NCBI GenBank assembly: GCA_013141115.1
Contig: JABFRP010000002.1
Coordinates: 657,649-721,648 of the forward strand
Direction of reading: 5' to 3'
DNA: 64,000 bases
Origin: Ferruginibacter sp.
GTDB taxonomy: Bacteria; Bacteroidota; Bacteroidia; Chitinophagales; Chitinophagaceae
Under the pieces are notes generated by a model. It had not been told where the DNA came from. It saw nothing but the letters and a program-made list of their open reading frames with translations, and searched no databases. Below, in pieces: positions 8,894 to 15,866 of the stretch (position 1 is its first letter; each line of letters opens with the position of its first letter). Position numbers and translations under genes: made by a program.

Positions 8894-9196
8894 TTTAAAA
8901 TTTCGATTTTGTAATCCGCATAGAAAGAAATGCATACTTACACCAATTAAAATCTAATCTCCGCTCCAATAAAAGCCCAATAAAGTTCTTCTGTACAAGA
9001 GTGCGACGCCAATGCAGCCCTACAGCATTCCCCAAGCCTATAACAAAAAATAGCATTGCTGCGCCAGCAGCTGCTTTGCAAAAGTGCTGCTTATCCACAG
9101 CCTTCCCACATTCCCCCTGCAACACAATAGCATAACATAATCTTTACAATTTCTTTACGTTATAGAAAGAACTTACACACCTGTAAAAACCAAATT
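8894..9196. other. Intergenic stretch without a supported gene
   Basis: About 300 bases of higher GC than the HNH gene. It contains one exact DnaA-box-like TTATCCACA (9091-9099), isolated and so not taken as an origin. A minus-strand frame of 76 codons (8895-9125) has Cys-rich, unconvincing sequence and is not called. Confidence 0.5.
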
Positions 9197-9475
9197 ATGC
9201 AGCAAAACAATACTATTTTAAGCCTTACTACCGATTTGTTGGCCAATGGCGGCTTCAGCCATCTTAAAGATGATGAAATATCGGCGCTGCACCATTTAAT
9301 ATTGCGCCTGCAGGAGCCTTTAACGGTAATACAGCAAAACCTGTTACTCACTTTTTGGAACAATGCAGATGCAGCCAATTTGCCATCGGGCCTGCTGTAC
9401 CGCTGCAATACTATACTGCAGCAAACGGGCCGCCACCCTATTGTGGAGTTGTATGCCGAGGTGGAAATGTATTAA
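9197..9475 (+). CDS. Hypothetical protein, 92 residues
   Basis: A helical, leucine-rich small protein beginning MQQNNTILSLTTDLLANGGF and ending IVELYAEVEMY, without signal peptide or cysteine motif. Composition looks protein-like, with regular polar and hydrophobic alternation. No family is recognised. It stands alone between the HNH gene and another doubtful small frame. Confidence 0.5.
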   Translation: MQQNNTILSLTTDLLANGGFSHLKDDEISALHHLILRLQEPLTVIQQNLLLTFWNNADAANLPSGLLYRCNTILQQTGRHPIVELYAEVEMY

Positions 9476-9669
9476 TGTGGCAGCACTGCAACAGGCGATT
9501 ACCTGTGTATTTAAATATAATTATGCTTTGCCCGCAGTGGTGGCTACTGTAGTAAAATATCTATGGGTTAAATAATATACTTCTACTGACCTGTTTTTTA
9601 AAATTTCAGATATTACAAGCGCAACAGAAAAACCAATTGTATTATTACCCCCATTTTAAAATCATCCTT

Positions 9670-9864
9670 ATGTCAAAAATCCAAACCAAAAACAGCTATC
9701 CAAAAATGGAAGCCACTGGTATATCCAAAGTAAAAACCCATAAAGCCACTAAAAAAAATATAGCGTTCACCACTACCCTTGGTGGTAAAAAAAATGCTGG
9801 TAAAATATTATGGCTGCTCAATTATAAATACCAGGATAGCGACCTGGAGCAGTTTGTGTATTAA
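9670..9864 (+). CDS. Hypothetical basic protein, 64 residues
   Basis: Starts MSKIQTKNSYPKMEATG; an upstream extension from 9637 is possible but less likely. Lysine-rich with a TTTLGGKKNAGKILWLLNYKYQ segment and an acidic end. It could be a small nucleic-acid-binding protein or a chance frame; nothing else supports it. Confidence 0.3.
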   Translation: MSKIQTKNSYPKMEATGISKVKTHKATKKNIAFTTTLGGKKNAGKILWLLNYKYQDSDLEQFVY

Positions 9865-9949
9865 CCGGGGTTGCGCTACCATGCTATCCTGTAGCTTTCA
9901 CATAATAAAACCATTTGACTAAGCGCCTGTTTTTTTGTAAATTCGTAAA

Positions 9950-10480
9950 GTGAAAAAACGAGCAAAAACAGCACTTGATTTTGAGATTGATAAGCTTACA
10001 AATTCAATCCAAAATACCATTTCAGGCGACAGTTTTCCGACAGAAGTAAGCCATTTAACAAAAAGCGACCTGAAACAGGTTACGAAGAAAAATGGATGGG
10101 CTTTTAATTGGAAAACTGAACTTGATGATAATACAAGAGAAGTCTACAAATTGACAATTAGCAATAACCCAAACATTATTCAGGGCATTTTAAGTCTTAC
10201 TATTGAACCAGACCATATTTATATGGACTTACTTGAAAGTGCTCCTTTTAATAGAGGAAAAAATAAATTATACGAAGGAGTTGCTGGAAATTTAGTTGCG
10301 TATGCATGTAAGGTTTCTTTTCAAAACGGTTTTGACGGCTATCTTTCTTTCACCGCCAAGACAAAACTAATTGAACATTATATTAAAACTTTACAAGCTT
10401 ATCATTTTGGCGGACACTTAATGATAATAAACACAATTGCTGCAAACAGACTTATTGATAAATATTTTAAAAGCATATAA
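9950..10480 (+). CDS. GNAT-like protein, possible toxin of a two-gene module
   Basis: A 176-residue protein with a GTG start. The C-terminal two thirds resemble a GNAT acetyltransferase fold: LSLTIEPDHIYMDLLESAPFNR as the central strands, a KLYEGVAGNLVAYACKVSFQNGFDGYLSF strand-helix-strand, and HYIKTLQAYHFGGHLMIINTIAANRLIDKYF as the closing part. The classic acetyl-CoA pyrophosphate loop (Q/RxxGxG/A) is not obvious, so activity is uncertain. The stop codon is one base before the start of a 57-residue gene, giving tight coupling. By layout this could be a GNAT-toxin/antitoxin pair, but order and family are not those of the classical TacT systems. Confidence 0.65.
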   Translation: MKKRAKTALDFEIDKLTNSIQNTISGDSFPTEVSHLTKSDLKQVTKKNGWAFNWKTELDDNTREVYKLTISNNPNIIQGILSLTIEPDHIYMDLLESAPFNRGKNKLYEGVAGNLVAYACKVSFQNGFDGYLSFTAKTKLIEHYIKTLQAYHFGGHLMIINTIAANRLIDKYFKSI

Positions 10481-10481
10481 A

Positions 10482-10655
10482 ATGGGACACATTAAAGAAC
10501 CAGATGGTGTTGACTTTATAATTAACGGAAAGCCTTTAACAGACAAAGAAAGAAAAGCTATCAGTGAATTTATAAAAGCAGACAAGGCAAAGATTGCCCG
10601 ACAAAAACTTAGCAAGTCAAAGACTACTAACAGTAAAAAATTAGTGACTGCTTAA
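10482..10655 (+). CDS. 57-residue partner of the GNAT-like protein
   Basis: Starts MGHIKEPDGVDFIINGKPLT one base after the upstream stop. The short beta-like N-terminus (VDFIINGKPLTDKERKAI) resembles a recurrent class of small Bacteroidota proteins with a DFxIxxxPLTxxE motif. A basic helical tail (KADKAKIARQKLSKSKTT) follows. It is plausibly an antitoxin or accessory factor, by position only. A bidirectional terminator closes the unit 68 bp downstream. Confidence 0.6.
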   Translation: MGHIKEPDGVDFIINGKPLTDKERKAISEFIKADKAKIARQKLSKSKTTNSKKLVTA

Positions 10656-10722
10656 TTTGAGTGTATTCTCCTTACAAAGCACAAACCGTCATAGTGGCTT
10701 GCTGCTACCATTATTGCATTAT

Positions 10723-10761
10723 AAAAAAAAGATCGGTTAATTACTTAACCGATCTTTTTTT
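10723..10761. terminator. Bidirectional intrinsic terminator
   Basis: GATCGGTTAA (10731-10740) pairs perfectly with TTAACCGATC (10745-10754) around a TTAC loop, with eight A before and seven T after. It serves the GNAT-like unit from the left and the H1-like gene from the right. A second perfect dyad, GGCCTGTTA/TAACAGGCC, follows at about 10767-10798. Confidence 0.85.
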
Positions 10762-10835
10762 CTGCGGGCCTGTTAACAACCCGGGTGGGTAACAGGCCTT
10801 CTACACATCACGATATATATAGAGGAATAGTGCTT

Positions 10836-11693
10836 TTATTTATTCCACAATGGTTTTTTGCCCGATGGCCTGATGCTGCTTTTATTTACCGAGGAACGTT
10901 GCAATTTATTTTGCGGATCGCCTTTGGCCGTGGCCACTTCAAAAGCATGTTTATCAAAACTGGTTAAAGGGTCGGCAGGTGCTTCGGTAGTTGCTTCAGC
11001 AGCAGGCGATGCTTCGCTTTGTTGCTCTTCCGGCACTGGTGCAGTGGTAACAATGTTGGCAGCTTTTGCCACCAGCTCATCATTGGGTATTGCACTTACC
11101 GGCGGCTGGGTAACAGCCTCGCTGAATAATACGGCTTGCTCCGGCACAATTGCTGCTGCAGTAGTTACCAGTGCTTTTGCAATGATCGGTTTTTTAGCAA
11201 CAGCTTTTTTTACCGGTGCATTTTTTACAGCTGCCTTTTTAGTAGTAATTTTTATTACCACTGCTTTTTTAGCTGCCGGTTTTTTAGCTACCGCCTTTTT
11301 AATAGAAGATTTATTGATGACTACTTTTTTAGGGGCGATTTTTATTACCACCGCTTTTTTTGCTACTGCTTTTTTGGGTGCAGCTTTTTTGGGTGCAGCT
11401 TTTTTAGCCAGCGGTTTTTTAGCTGCCGCTTTTTTAGCAATTACTTTTTTTACGGCAGCTTTTTTTACAACCGCCTTTTTGCCGCCGCTTTTTCACCACT
11501 GCTTTTTAGGTGCCGCTTTTTGCAATAGCTTTTTAGCTACCGGCTTTTTTGCCGCTACCTTTTTACAACTACCTTTTAGGAGCTGCCTTTTTGCCACCGG
11601 CTTTTTAAAGGCCGCTTTTTTTACAGCTGCTTTTTTTGCCGGAGATTTTTTTGCAGGAGCTGTTTTTTTTACAGTCTTGGATTTTTTTGCCAT
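10836..11693 (-). pseudogene. Histone-H1-like Lys/Ala-rich protein, interrupted by an in-frame TGA
   Basis: The frame from MAKKSKTVKKTAPAKKSP (start at 11693) runs to a TGA at 11493-11495 and is then open in the same frame to the stop at 10836, about 285 codons in all. The coding is dominated by KKxxxKK repeats (KKAAPKKAAPKKAVAKKAVV), as in bacterial H1-like DNA-compacting proteins, with an acidic/hydrophobic C-terminal tail (VPEQAVLFSEAV, ASPAAEATTEAPADP). Around the TGA the pattern degenerates (KKLLQKAAPKKQW). Restoring single A residues in several five-A runs regenerates KKAVVKKAAAKKAVV, so the interruption is likely a string of homopolymer deletions. These could be sequencing errors or real decay. 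The large plus-strand frame opposite is an antisense shadow. Confidence 0.75.
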
Positions 11694-11864
11694 AATTTAT
11701 TTTTTAAAAAAGTAAAAAGAGAGTTATTAGTGTGCTGCTATTGCTGCTAAAACTGTACCAGTAATTAACCAACATTAAAAGTACAACATTAGTGAGGCTT
11801 CTGGCAAAATAGTATTTTAAAAAAATGTTGTGTCTCCATGTAAAAAAATACCGACCTTTCGGTT

Positions 11865-12719
11865 ATGAAAAAATTATTGCTGCTGCCGTTAAGTTTTTTA
11901 GTATTGCTAACTGCCATTGCACAACACAAACCTGCATATGTTTTATATAATGCCAAAGGTAAAAAAGTAAAGTACAGTAAAATGATACAGGCGCTTACTA
12001 AGCAGGATGTGGTGCTGATAGGCGAGTTTCATAACAACGCCATCAGCCACTGGATGGAGCTGGAGATTACCAAAGATTGTAAAGCACAGCGCAACCTGGT
12101 GCTGGGTGCCGAAATGTTTGAGCAGGATAATCAACCAGCACTGGACCTGTATTTGCAGGGCAAACTTTCTGCTAAAGGATTAGACAGTATGGCCCGCCTT
12201 TGGAAAAACTATCCTACCGATTATGCCCCGCTGGTAAACTTTGCTAAAGAAAACAATATTGCTTTTGCTGCTACCAATGTGCCCCGCAAGTATGCCGCTA
12301 CGGTTAGCAAAGGCGGGTTTGAAGCTTTGGATACGGTGCCTGCCACTGCCAAAACCTGGATTGCTCCCTTACCCATTGCTTATGATGCCGAACTACCCGG
12401 TTATAAAAATATGATGACGATGATGGCCGGCCACGGCAATGCAAACATGCCCAAAGCACAGGCGCTTAAAGATGCTACCATGGCGCATTTTATTCTGCAA
12501 TATTTTGTACCCGGTAATTTGTTCATTCATTACAATGGCAGCTACCACTCCGATAATCATGATGGTATTGTGTGGCACCTGCTGCACAGTAAACCCGGTT
12601 TAAAGATTGCTACGGTTACCACAGTTAGCCAAAAAGATATTACAAAACTGCTGGCAGAAAATAAAAGCAAAGCGGATTATATTATTTGCGTGGATGAGGA
12701 TATGACGAATACGTATTGA
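11865..12719 (+). CDS. ChaN-like (Cofac_haem_bdg) exported protein
   Basis: A 284-residue protein with a cleavable signal peptide (KKLLLLPLSFLVLLTAIAQ). The domain has the family features VVLIGEFHNNAISHWMELEI near residue 50, GAEMFEQDNQ near 85 and HYNGSYHSDNHDGIVWHL near 225. ChaN-type proteins bind haem pairs in the cell envelope of iron-regulated Gram-negative bacteria, and the fold is shared with TraB/Tiki proteins. A lipobox is not evident, so it is probably periplasmic. It is monocistronic, with the next feature downstream a structured repeat. Haem binding here is family knowledge, not read from residues. Confidence 0.85.
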   Translation: MKKLLLLPLSFLVLLTAIAQHKPAYVLYNAKGKKVKYSKMIQALTKQDVVLIGEFHNNAISHWMELEITKDCKAQRNLVLGAEMFEQDNQPALDLYLQGKLSAKGLDSMARLWKNYPTDYAPLVNFAKENNIAFAATNVPRKYAATVSKGGFEALDTVPATAKTWIAPLPIAYDAELPGYKNMMTMMAGHGNANMPKAQALKDATMAHFILQYFVPGNLFIHYNGSYHSDNHDGIVWHLLHSKPGLKIATVTTVSQKDITKLLAENKSKADYIICVDEDMTNTY

Positions 12720-12850
12720 TGCTTTGTTATTTTTTATTGAAATAAAATAATATTTAAACGTAGAAAAATTAAGTCCTCCTCCGTTTGTCATAATACTTAT
12801 AAGTCTGTTGTTGCAGCGTTTGCAACTTCGGTAACATCTTTTTAACCATT

Positions 12851-13345
12851 TCTTCTTTTCTTTTTTTCTTGATAAAAAAAGAAACAAAAAAGTCAAGGAC
12901 GAAGGATGTACATCCCCTTCGTCCGGCAGCAATACCGGTCTTTTGTACTACTGTAGCTTCAGCATTTATAATGCAGGTATTTATATTATTAGCAAGCCTT
13001 ACACAAACTAAAGAGAATTTAATAAAACAGAACCCACACCATGCTACTCAGCACAGCCTTTGAAGTATGGGCCTCGGAAAAAATTGCGTTAAGAAAATTG
13101 GGCGGCGGGATGTAAAAATGAAATTGATGTTACCAATGCCAGGATTTATTATTAGCTCGTAAGTCGCACATAGCTGGGGATTGTACTAAAGCTCGAGCTA
13201 ATTTCATTTTACACCCGACGAACAATTTTTAGCTTTTTTTTCCGCAGCCCTTGATTTTTGCTTCTTTTTATCAAGAAAAAGAAGAGAAGTAAAAGCTTAA
13301 TGCAGTTTCATTTAGTAAATAAGCTGTAGCTAATGAGTTGTCTTT
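12851..13345. repeat. Structured intergenic repeat, copy R3
   Basis: A dispersed copy of the R1/R2 repeat between chaN-like and tcdA. Hairpin A has arms TTTCTTTTTTT (12857-12867) and AAAAAAAGAAA (12874-12884), with a loop different from R1 and R2. Hairpin B has arms GGACGAAGG (12897-12905) and CCTTCGTCC (12916-12924): a completely different stem sequence at the same place. The core GAAGTATGGGCCTCGG is at 13064-13079. Hairpin E arms are at 13094-13125 and 13200-13230, and its loop and tail are nearly identical to R1. Downstream to 13440 lies another TTTCTTTTT-type hairpin and a degraded start of a further unit. The block holds no supported gene. Confidence 0.75.
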
Positions 13346-13456
13346 TTACCAAGAAAAAAACTTCACCATAACTCAACAAATGTTTCTTTTTTTATCAAGA
13401 AAAAGAACTAAAAATTAAACCCTGTTTCCTAAAACAAAAAACTTTAAAATAAATAT

Positions 13457-14185
13457 TTACCCTTTAATCAAATCCCTTATCACCACACTGGCACACACCG
13501 CACCAAACACTGCAGGCAAATAAGAAATAGTACCATAAGCCGATTTTTTATAATTACTGCCGTCGGTCATTATCAGGCTTTCTTTTAATGGTTCTTCCGG
13601 AGAAAATACTACTTGTATACCACGGCGGATATTGTGCTGGCGCTTGAGCACTTTACGTATCTGCTGTGCAAACACACAGTTGTAGGTTTTTGAAATATCG
13701 GCCACCTGCAATTGGGTAGGATCAAATTTTCCGCCGGCACCCATACTGCTTACCATGGGTATTTGTTTTTCGTAAGCCTGTATTATAAAAGTAAGTTTGG
13801 GCGTAATGCTGTCGATAGCATCAATAATATAAGCTGGAGGCTGCTGTAATTGCTCCTGCACCATTTCGGGATTTACAAATGATTTTACTACATTCAATTC
13901 CAGCTCGGGGTTAATAGCGGTAAGTCTTGCGGCCATAATAGCTGCCTTATGTTGCCCGTGGTTAGTAGCCAGTGCAGGCAGTTGCCGGTTGCGGTTGGTG
14001 GGGTCTACTACATCGCCATCAATAATGGTCATTTTGCCCACGCCACTGCGTGCAATAAATTCGGCAGCGTACGAGCCCACACCGCCAAGGCCCACTACCA
14101 TCACATGGCTTTGCGCCAATGTTTGTAAAGCGGTTTTTCCTATTAATAATTCGGTGCGGCTTAGCCACGAAAGATCTGTTGTCAT
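13457..14185 (-). CDS. tcdA: tRNA threonylcarbamoyladenosine dehydratase
   Basis: A 242-residue E1-like (ThiF/MoeB superfamily) enzyme. The ATP-binding loop VVGLGGVGSYAAEFIARSGVGKMTIIDGD (about 30-58), the conserved DPTNRNRQLPAL and YIIDAIDSITPK segments, and SSMGAGGKFDPTQLQVADISKT are characteristic of TcdA/CsdL, which dehydrates t6A37 of tRNAs to cyclic t6A using ATP. It begins 2 bp after the tatD-like gene, forming a two-gene unit. Length is as expected. Confidence 0.92.
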   Translation of the reverse strand: MTTDLSWLSRTELLIGKTALQTLAQSHVMVVGLGGVGSYAAEFIARSGVGKMTIIDGDVVDPTNRNRQLPALATNHGQHKAAIMAARLTAINPELELNVVKSFVNPEMVQEQLQQPPAYIIDAIDSITPKLTFIIQAYEKQIPMVSSMGAGGKFDPTQLQVADISKTYNCVFAQQIRKVLKRQHNIRRGIQVVFSPEEPLKESLIMTDGSNYKKSAYGTISYLPAVFGAVCASVVIRDLIKG

Positions 14186-14187
14186 AT

Positions 14188-14925
14188 TTATAATACCGCA
14201 TTACCAAAAACAGCGGCCGCATTTTTTTTAAGTTGCAAACTAAGGGTATTTATATCAATTTGTAAAGCGGGTGCTGCAACAGCATAAATATTATCAATGG
14301 GCATTTCGGCATCATCAGTTTCTAAAAAAAATTGTTGCAATGGCACACTTGCCAGCACCTGTTGCATAGCCGGCAATTGTAATGCCTTACCAAATGAAAG
14401 ATAATACCCTTTATCAACCAGTTGTAAAGCCAGCTGACGGCTTTTATTAAAGCCATGAAAAATAACCGGCACTTTTACTTTTTGTTGTTGCAATAAAAAC
14501 TGTACTTCTTCAAAGGCTTTTACACAATGAATAATCAAGGGTTTATTAATGGCATTGGCCATAACAATTTGTTGAGAGAATGCATTTTGCTGCAAGGCAA
14601 AATCAGTACTGCAAACCTTATCCAGGCCACACTCGCCAATAGCCAGCACATTTTTATTGTTGCAGTAATTGTTAAGTTCCTCCATTTGCTGAGCCAAAGT
14701 AGTTTCGTTAATATACCATGGATGCAGGCCAATGGAATAATAACCATTAGCAGCAGATTGCTCAAAATGCCGGTAAAGATTTTGTATCAACCATTGGTTA
14801 TGGGCTGGTGGCTGGTGGCTATGTATGTTTATTAACAAGGTTGATGCAGGTATGCAGCTGTTACAATTAAAGAATGCTAAATTAATATTTAGCTGGTAAG
14901 CAAAGTAATTTAATATAAAACCCAA
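14188..14925 (-). CDS. TatD-family hydrolase
   Basis: A 245-residue metal-dependent hydrolase. The TatD signature is seen in INIHSHQPP (metal His pair), SIGLHPWY, AIGECGLDK, IIHCVKAFEE, IFHGFNKS and FLETDDAEMP. TatD enzymes are Mg-dependent 3'-5' exonucleases or deacylase-like hydrolases. The first 30 residues before INIHSH (FAYQLNINLAFFNCNSC) are atypical, so translation may start at a later TTG or similar codon. An intrinsic terminator lies immediately upstream of the assigned ATG (14932-14961), so either the operon has its own promoter within the extension or expression depends on readthrough. It is coupled to tcdA downstream. Confidence 0.85.
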   Translation of the reverse strand: MGFILNYFAYQLNINLAFFNCNSCIPASTLLINIHSHQPPAHNQWLIQNLYRHFEQSAANGYYSIGLHPWYINETTLAQQMEELNNYCNNKNVLAIGECGLDKVCSTDFALQQNAFSQQIVMANAINKPLIIHCVKAFEEVQFLLQQQKVKVPVIFHGFNKSRQLALQLVDKGYYLSFGKALQLPAMQQVLASVPLQQFFLETDDAEMPIDNIYAVAAPALQIDINTLSLQLKKNAAAVFGNAVL

Positions 14926-14931
14926 CCTGCC

Positions 14932-14961
14932 TTAAAAGAAAAAACCCCTCTCGGGGTTTTT
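14932..14961 (-). terminator. Terminator of unit a
   Basis: CCCC (14945-14948) and GGGG (14953-14956), extended by five A/T pairs on each side, loop TCTC, then TTTTTTCTTTT on the minus strand. Confidence 0.85.
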
Positions 14962-15077
14962 CAAAAATACTGGTTAATGTTTTCTGAGGTTTAATGGTTT
15001 TTTGGATATTGGAAAAAATCTCTTACTTGAACTGATCTTTTATTAGATATTGGAATTGGATTATTCTCTTGCCTGAA
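14932..15077 (-). ncRNA. Candidate small RNA, tandem unit a
   Basis: The most downstream of four homologous minus-strand units. The predicted start is about 15077, seven bases after the TACCTTTG box at 15083-15090, and the predicted end is the AAAAACCCC-GAGA-GGGGTTTTTT terminator, giving about 145 nt. The 3' segment before the terminator (ATTAACCAGTATTTTTGA on the minus strand) is shared with the other units. A CCAATATC motif occurs twice in the 5' half. No reading frame is conserved with the other units. It ends about 7 bp before the assigned start of the tatD-like gene, so it could instead be a leader with an attenuator. Confidence 0.55.
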
Positions 15078-15082
15078 CAATA

Positions 15083-15150
15083 CAAAGGTAATCCGGCCTG
15101 TTTTCCTTTTTATAAACATAGATACAAATCCCTTGTAGTAGTACTGCTAC
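15083..15150 (-). promoter_or_regulatory. Promoter of unit a: -7 box plus upstream 16-bp dyad
   Basis: The -7 box TACCTTTG is at 15083-15090. The dyad GTAGTAGTACTGCTAC (15135-15150) is palindromic except for one pair of positions. Its centre is 52.5 bp upstream of the box. No -33 TTTG is present. Confidence 0.55.
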
Positions 15151-15195
15151 TTAACCAGGTTTGAGTGGCCTTTTTATTATCCTTTATACATGGGG

Positions 15196-15313
15196 CAAAT
15201 AAAAAAACCCCGGTATCGGGGTTTTCAAAGGAACTGATTAATATTTTTGGGTTCAGATCAATTCCGCTGCTTTTCGTAGGATGGATTGGATAATAAAACA
15301 TTCTTTAAGAACA
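15196..15313 (-). ncRNA. Candidate small RNA, tandem unit b
   Basis: About 118 nt from a predicted start near 15313 to the terminator at 15198-15225. The 3' segment (ATTAATCAGTTCCTTTGA on the minus strand) aligns with units a, c and d. The 5' half contains ATCCAATCCATCCTACG, a C-rich unpaired-looking stretch comparable to AATCCTCCTATCCC in unit d. A minus-strand frame overlapping this unit (15110-15301) reads through the terminator of unit b and is not supported as a gene. Confidence 0.55.
15198..15225 (-). terminator. Terminator of unit b
   Basis: CCCCG (15208-15212) pairs with CGGGG (15217-15221) around GTAT, flanked by A/T pairs, with TTTTTTTATTT following on the minus strand. Confidence 0.85.
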
Positions 15314-15318
15314 CACTG

Positions 15319-15386
15319 TAAATATACATTACTGATTACAGCAGTTTAATAGTAGTGGATTGTAATGCCTGTAGTTTTTGCGCTAC
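15319..15386 (-). promoter_or_regulatory. Promoter of unit b: -7 box plus upstream 16-bp dyad
   Basis: The -7 box is TATATTTA (15319-15326, one mismatch to TAnnTTTG). The dyad GTAGTTTTTGCGCTAC (15371-15386) has its centre 52.5 bp upstream of the box. Confidence 0.5.
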
Positions 15387-15410
15387 TGCTGTATAACCCG
15401 GCTATTGCTG

Positions 15411-15516
15411 CAAAAGAAAAAACCCCTTAACGGGGTTTTTCAAAAAGTACTGGTAGATGTTTTGTGAGGTAAATTGGCTTTTTGGATATTGGATCATCAT
15501 TAACTAAACTAAAACA
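15411..15516 (-). ncRNA. Candidate small RNA, tandem unit c
   Basis: About 105 nt from a predicted start near 15516 to the terminator at 15412-15440. It shares with unit a both the 3' segment (CATCTACCAGTACTTTTTGA on the minus strand) and a CCAATATCCAAAAA motif, making these two the closest pair. A 32-codon frame (MMIQYPKSQF...) exists in this unit only. In the others the same frame is stopped, so coding is unlikely. Confidence 0.55.
15412..15440 (-). terminator. Terminator of unit c
   Basis: CCCC (15423-15426) and GGGG (15432-15435) with flanking A/T pairs, loop TTAAC, then TTTTTTCTTTT on the minus strand. Confidence 0.85.
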
Positions 15517-15521
15517 TACCA

Positions 15522-15590
15522 CAAATATAAAACGCCTTTACAAGCCTGTTAATAGACGGTGATAGAAAAGCTTTGTAGTACTTATACTAG
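15522..15590 (-). promoter_or_regulatory. Promoter of unit c: -7 box plus upstream 16-bp dyad
   Basis: The -7 box TATATTTG (15522-15529) is a full consensus match. The dyad GTAGTACTTATACTAG (15575-15590), with inner arms TAGTA/TACTA, has its centre 53.5 bp upstream of it. Confidence 0.55.
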
Positions 15591-15669
15591 CAGATTTTTC
15601 TTTACTACCTTCTGTAAATTATAACAGGGTATGTTGCAGGATATTGGGGAATTTAATTGGATAAAAGCG

Positions 15670-15792
15670 GAAAAGAAAAAACCCCTTTGCCGGGGGTTTT
15701 CAAAAGTACTGGCTAATGCTTTCGTTAGGATTAGGACTACTTAGTTTTCACAAGGGATAGGAGGATTACAAACGAGCACTTACTAAAACTTA
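15670..15792 (-). ncRNA. Candidate small RNA, tandem unit d
   Basis: About 123 nt from a predicted start near 15792 to the terminator at 15671-15700. The 3' segment (GCATTAGCCAGTACTTTTGA on the minus strand) is shared with the other units. The 5' half has GTAATCCTCCTATCCC, a C-rich stretch that could pair with purine-rich leaders. This unit is nearest to the divergent ECF sigma-factor gene. Confidence 0.55.
15671..15700 (-). terminator. Terminator of unit d
   Basis: CCCC (15682-15685) and GGGG (15693-15696) with A/T pairs either side, then TTTTTTCTTTT on the minus strand. Confidence 0.8.
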
Positions 15793-15797
15793 TAATG

Positions 15798-15866
15798 CAA
15801 ATATATACTGCCGTTTTGTGTGTTTTTATAGATGCTGATAGTTAAAGTGCGTAGTAATTTCACTAC
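15798..15866 (-). promoter_or_regulatory. Promoter of unit d: -7 box plus upstream 16-bp dyad
   Basis: The -7 box TATATTTG (15798-15805) is a full match. The dyad GTAGTAATTTCACTAC (15851-15866) has perfect 5-bp outer arms and its centre lies 53.5 bp upstream. It also lies 102 bp before the divergent sigma-factor start, so one site could serve both directions. Confidence 0.55.

Noticed and set aside
9091..9099. DnaA-box-like TTATCCACA
   Set aside because: It is a single site with no cluster, no AT-rich unwinding element and no dnaA/dnaN neighbours; not evidence for an origin.
8895..9125. 76-codon minus-strand frame after the HNH gene
   Set aside because: Its composition is not protein-like compared with neighbours and no start context or partner supports it.
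10858..11715. 285-codon plus-strand frame rich in Phe, Ala and Thr
   Set aside because: It is the exact antisense of the Lys/Ala-rich H1-like gene; AAA and GCN repeats on one strand create an open frame of Phe and Ala-type codons on the other.
15411..15516. 32-codon frame in small-RNA unit c
   Set aside because: The corresponding frame is stopped in unit a, and units b and d have no equivalent, so peptide coding is not conserved.
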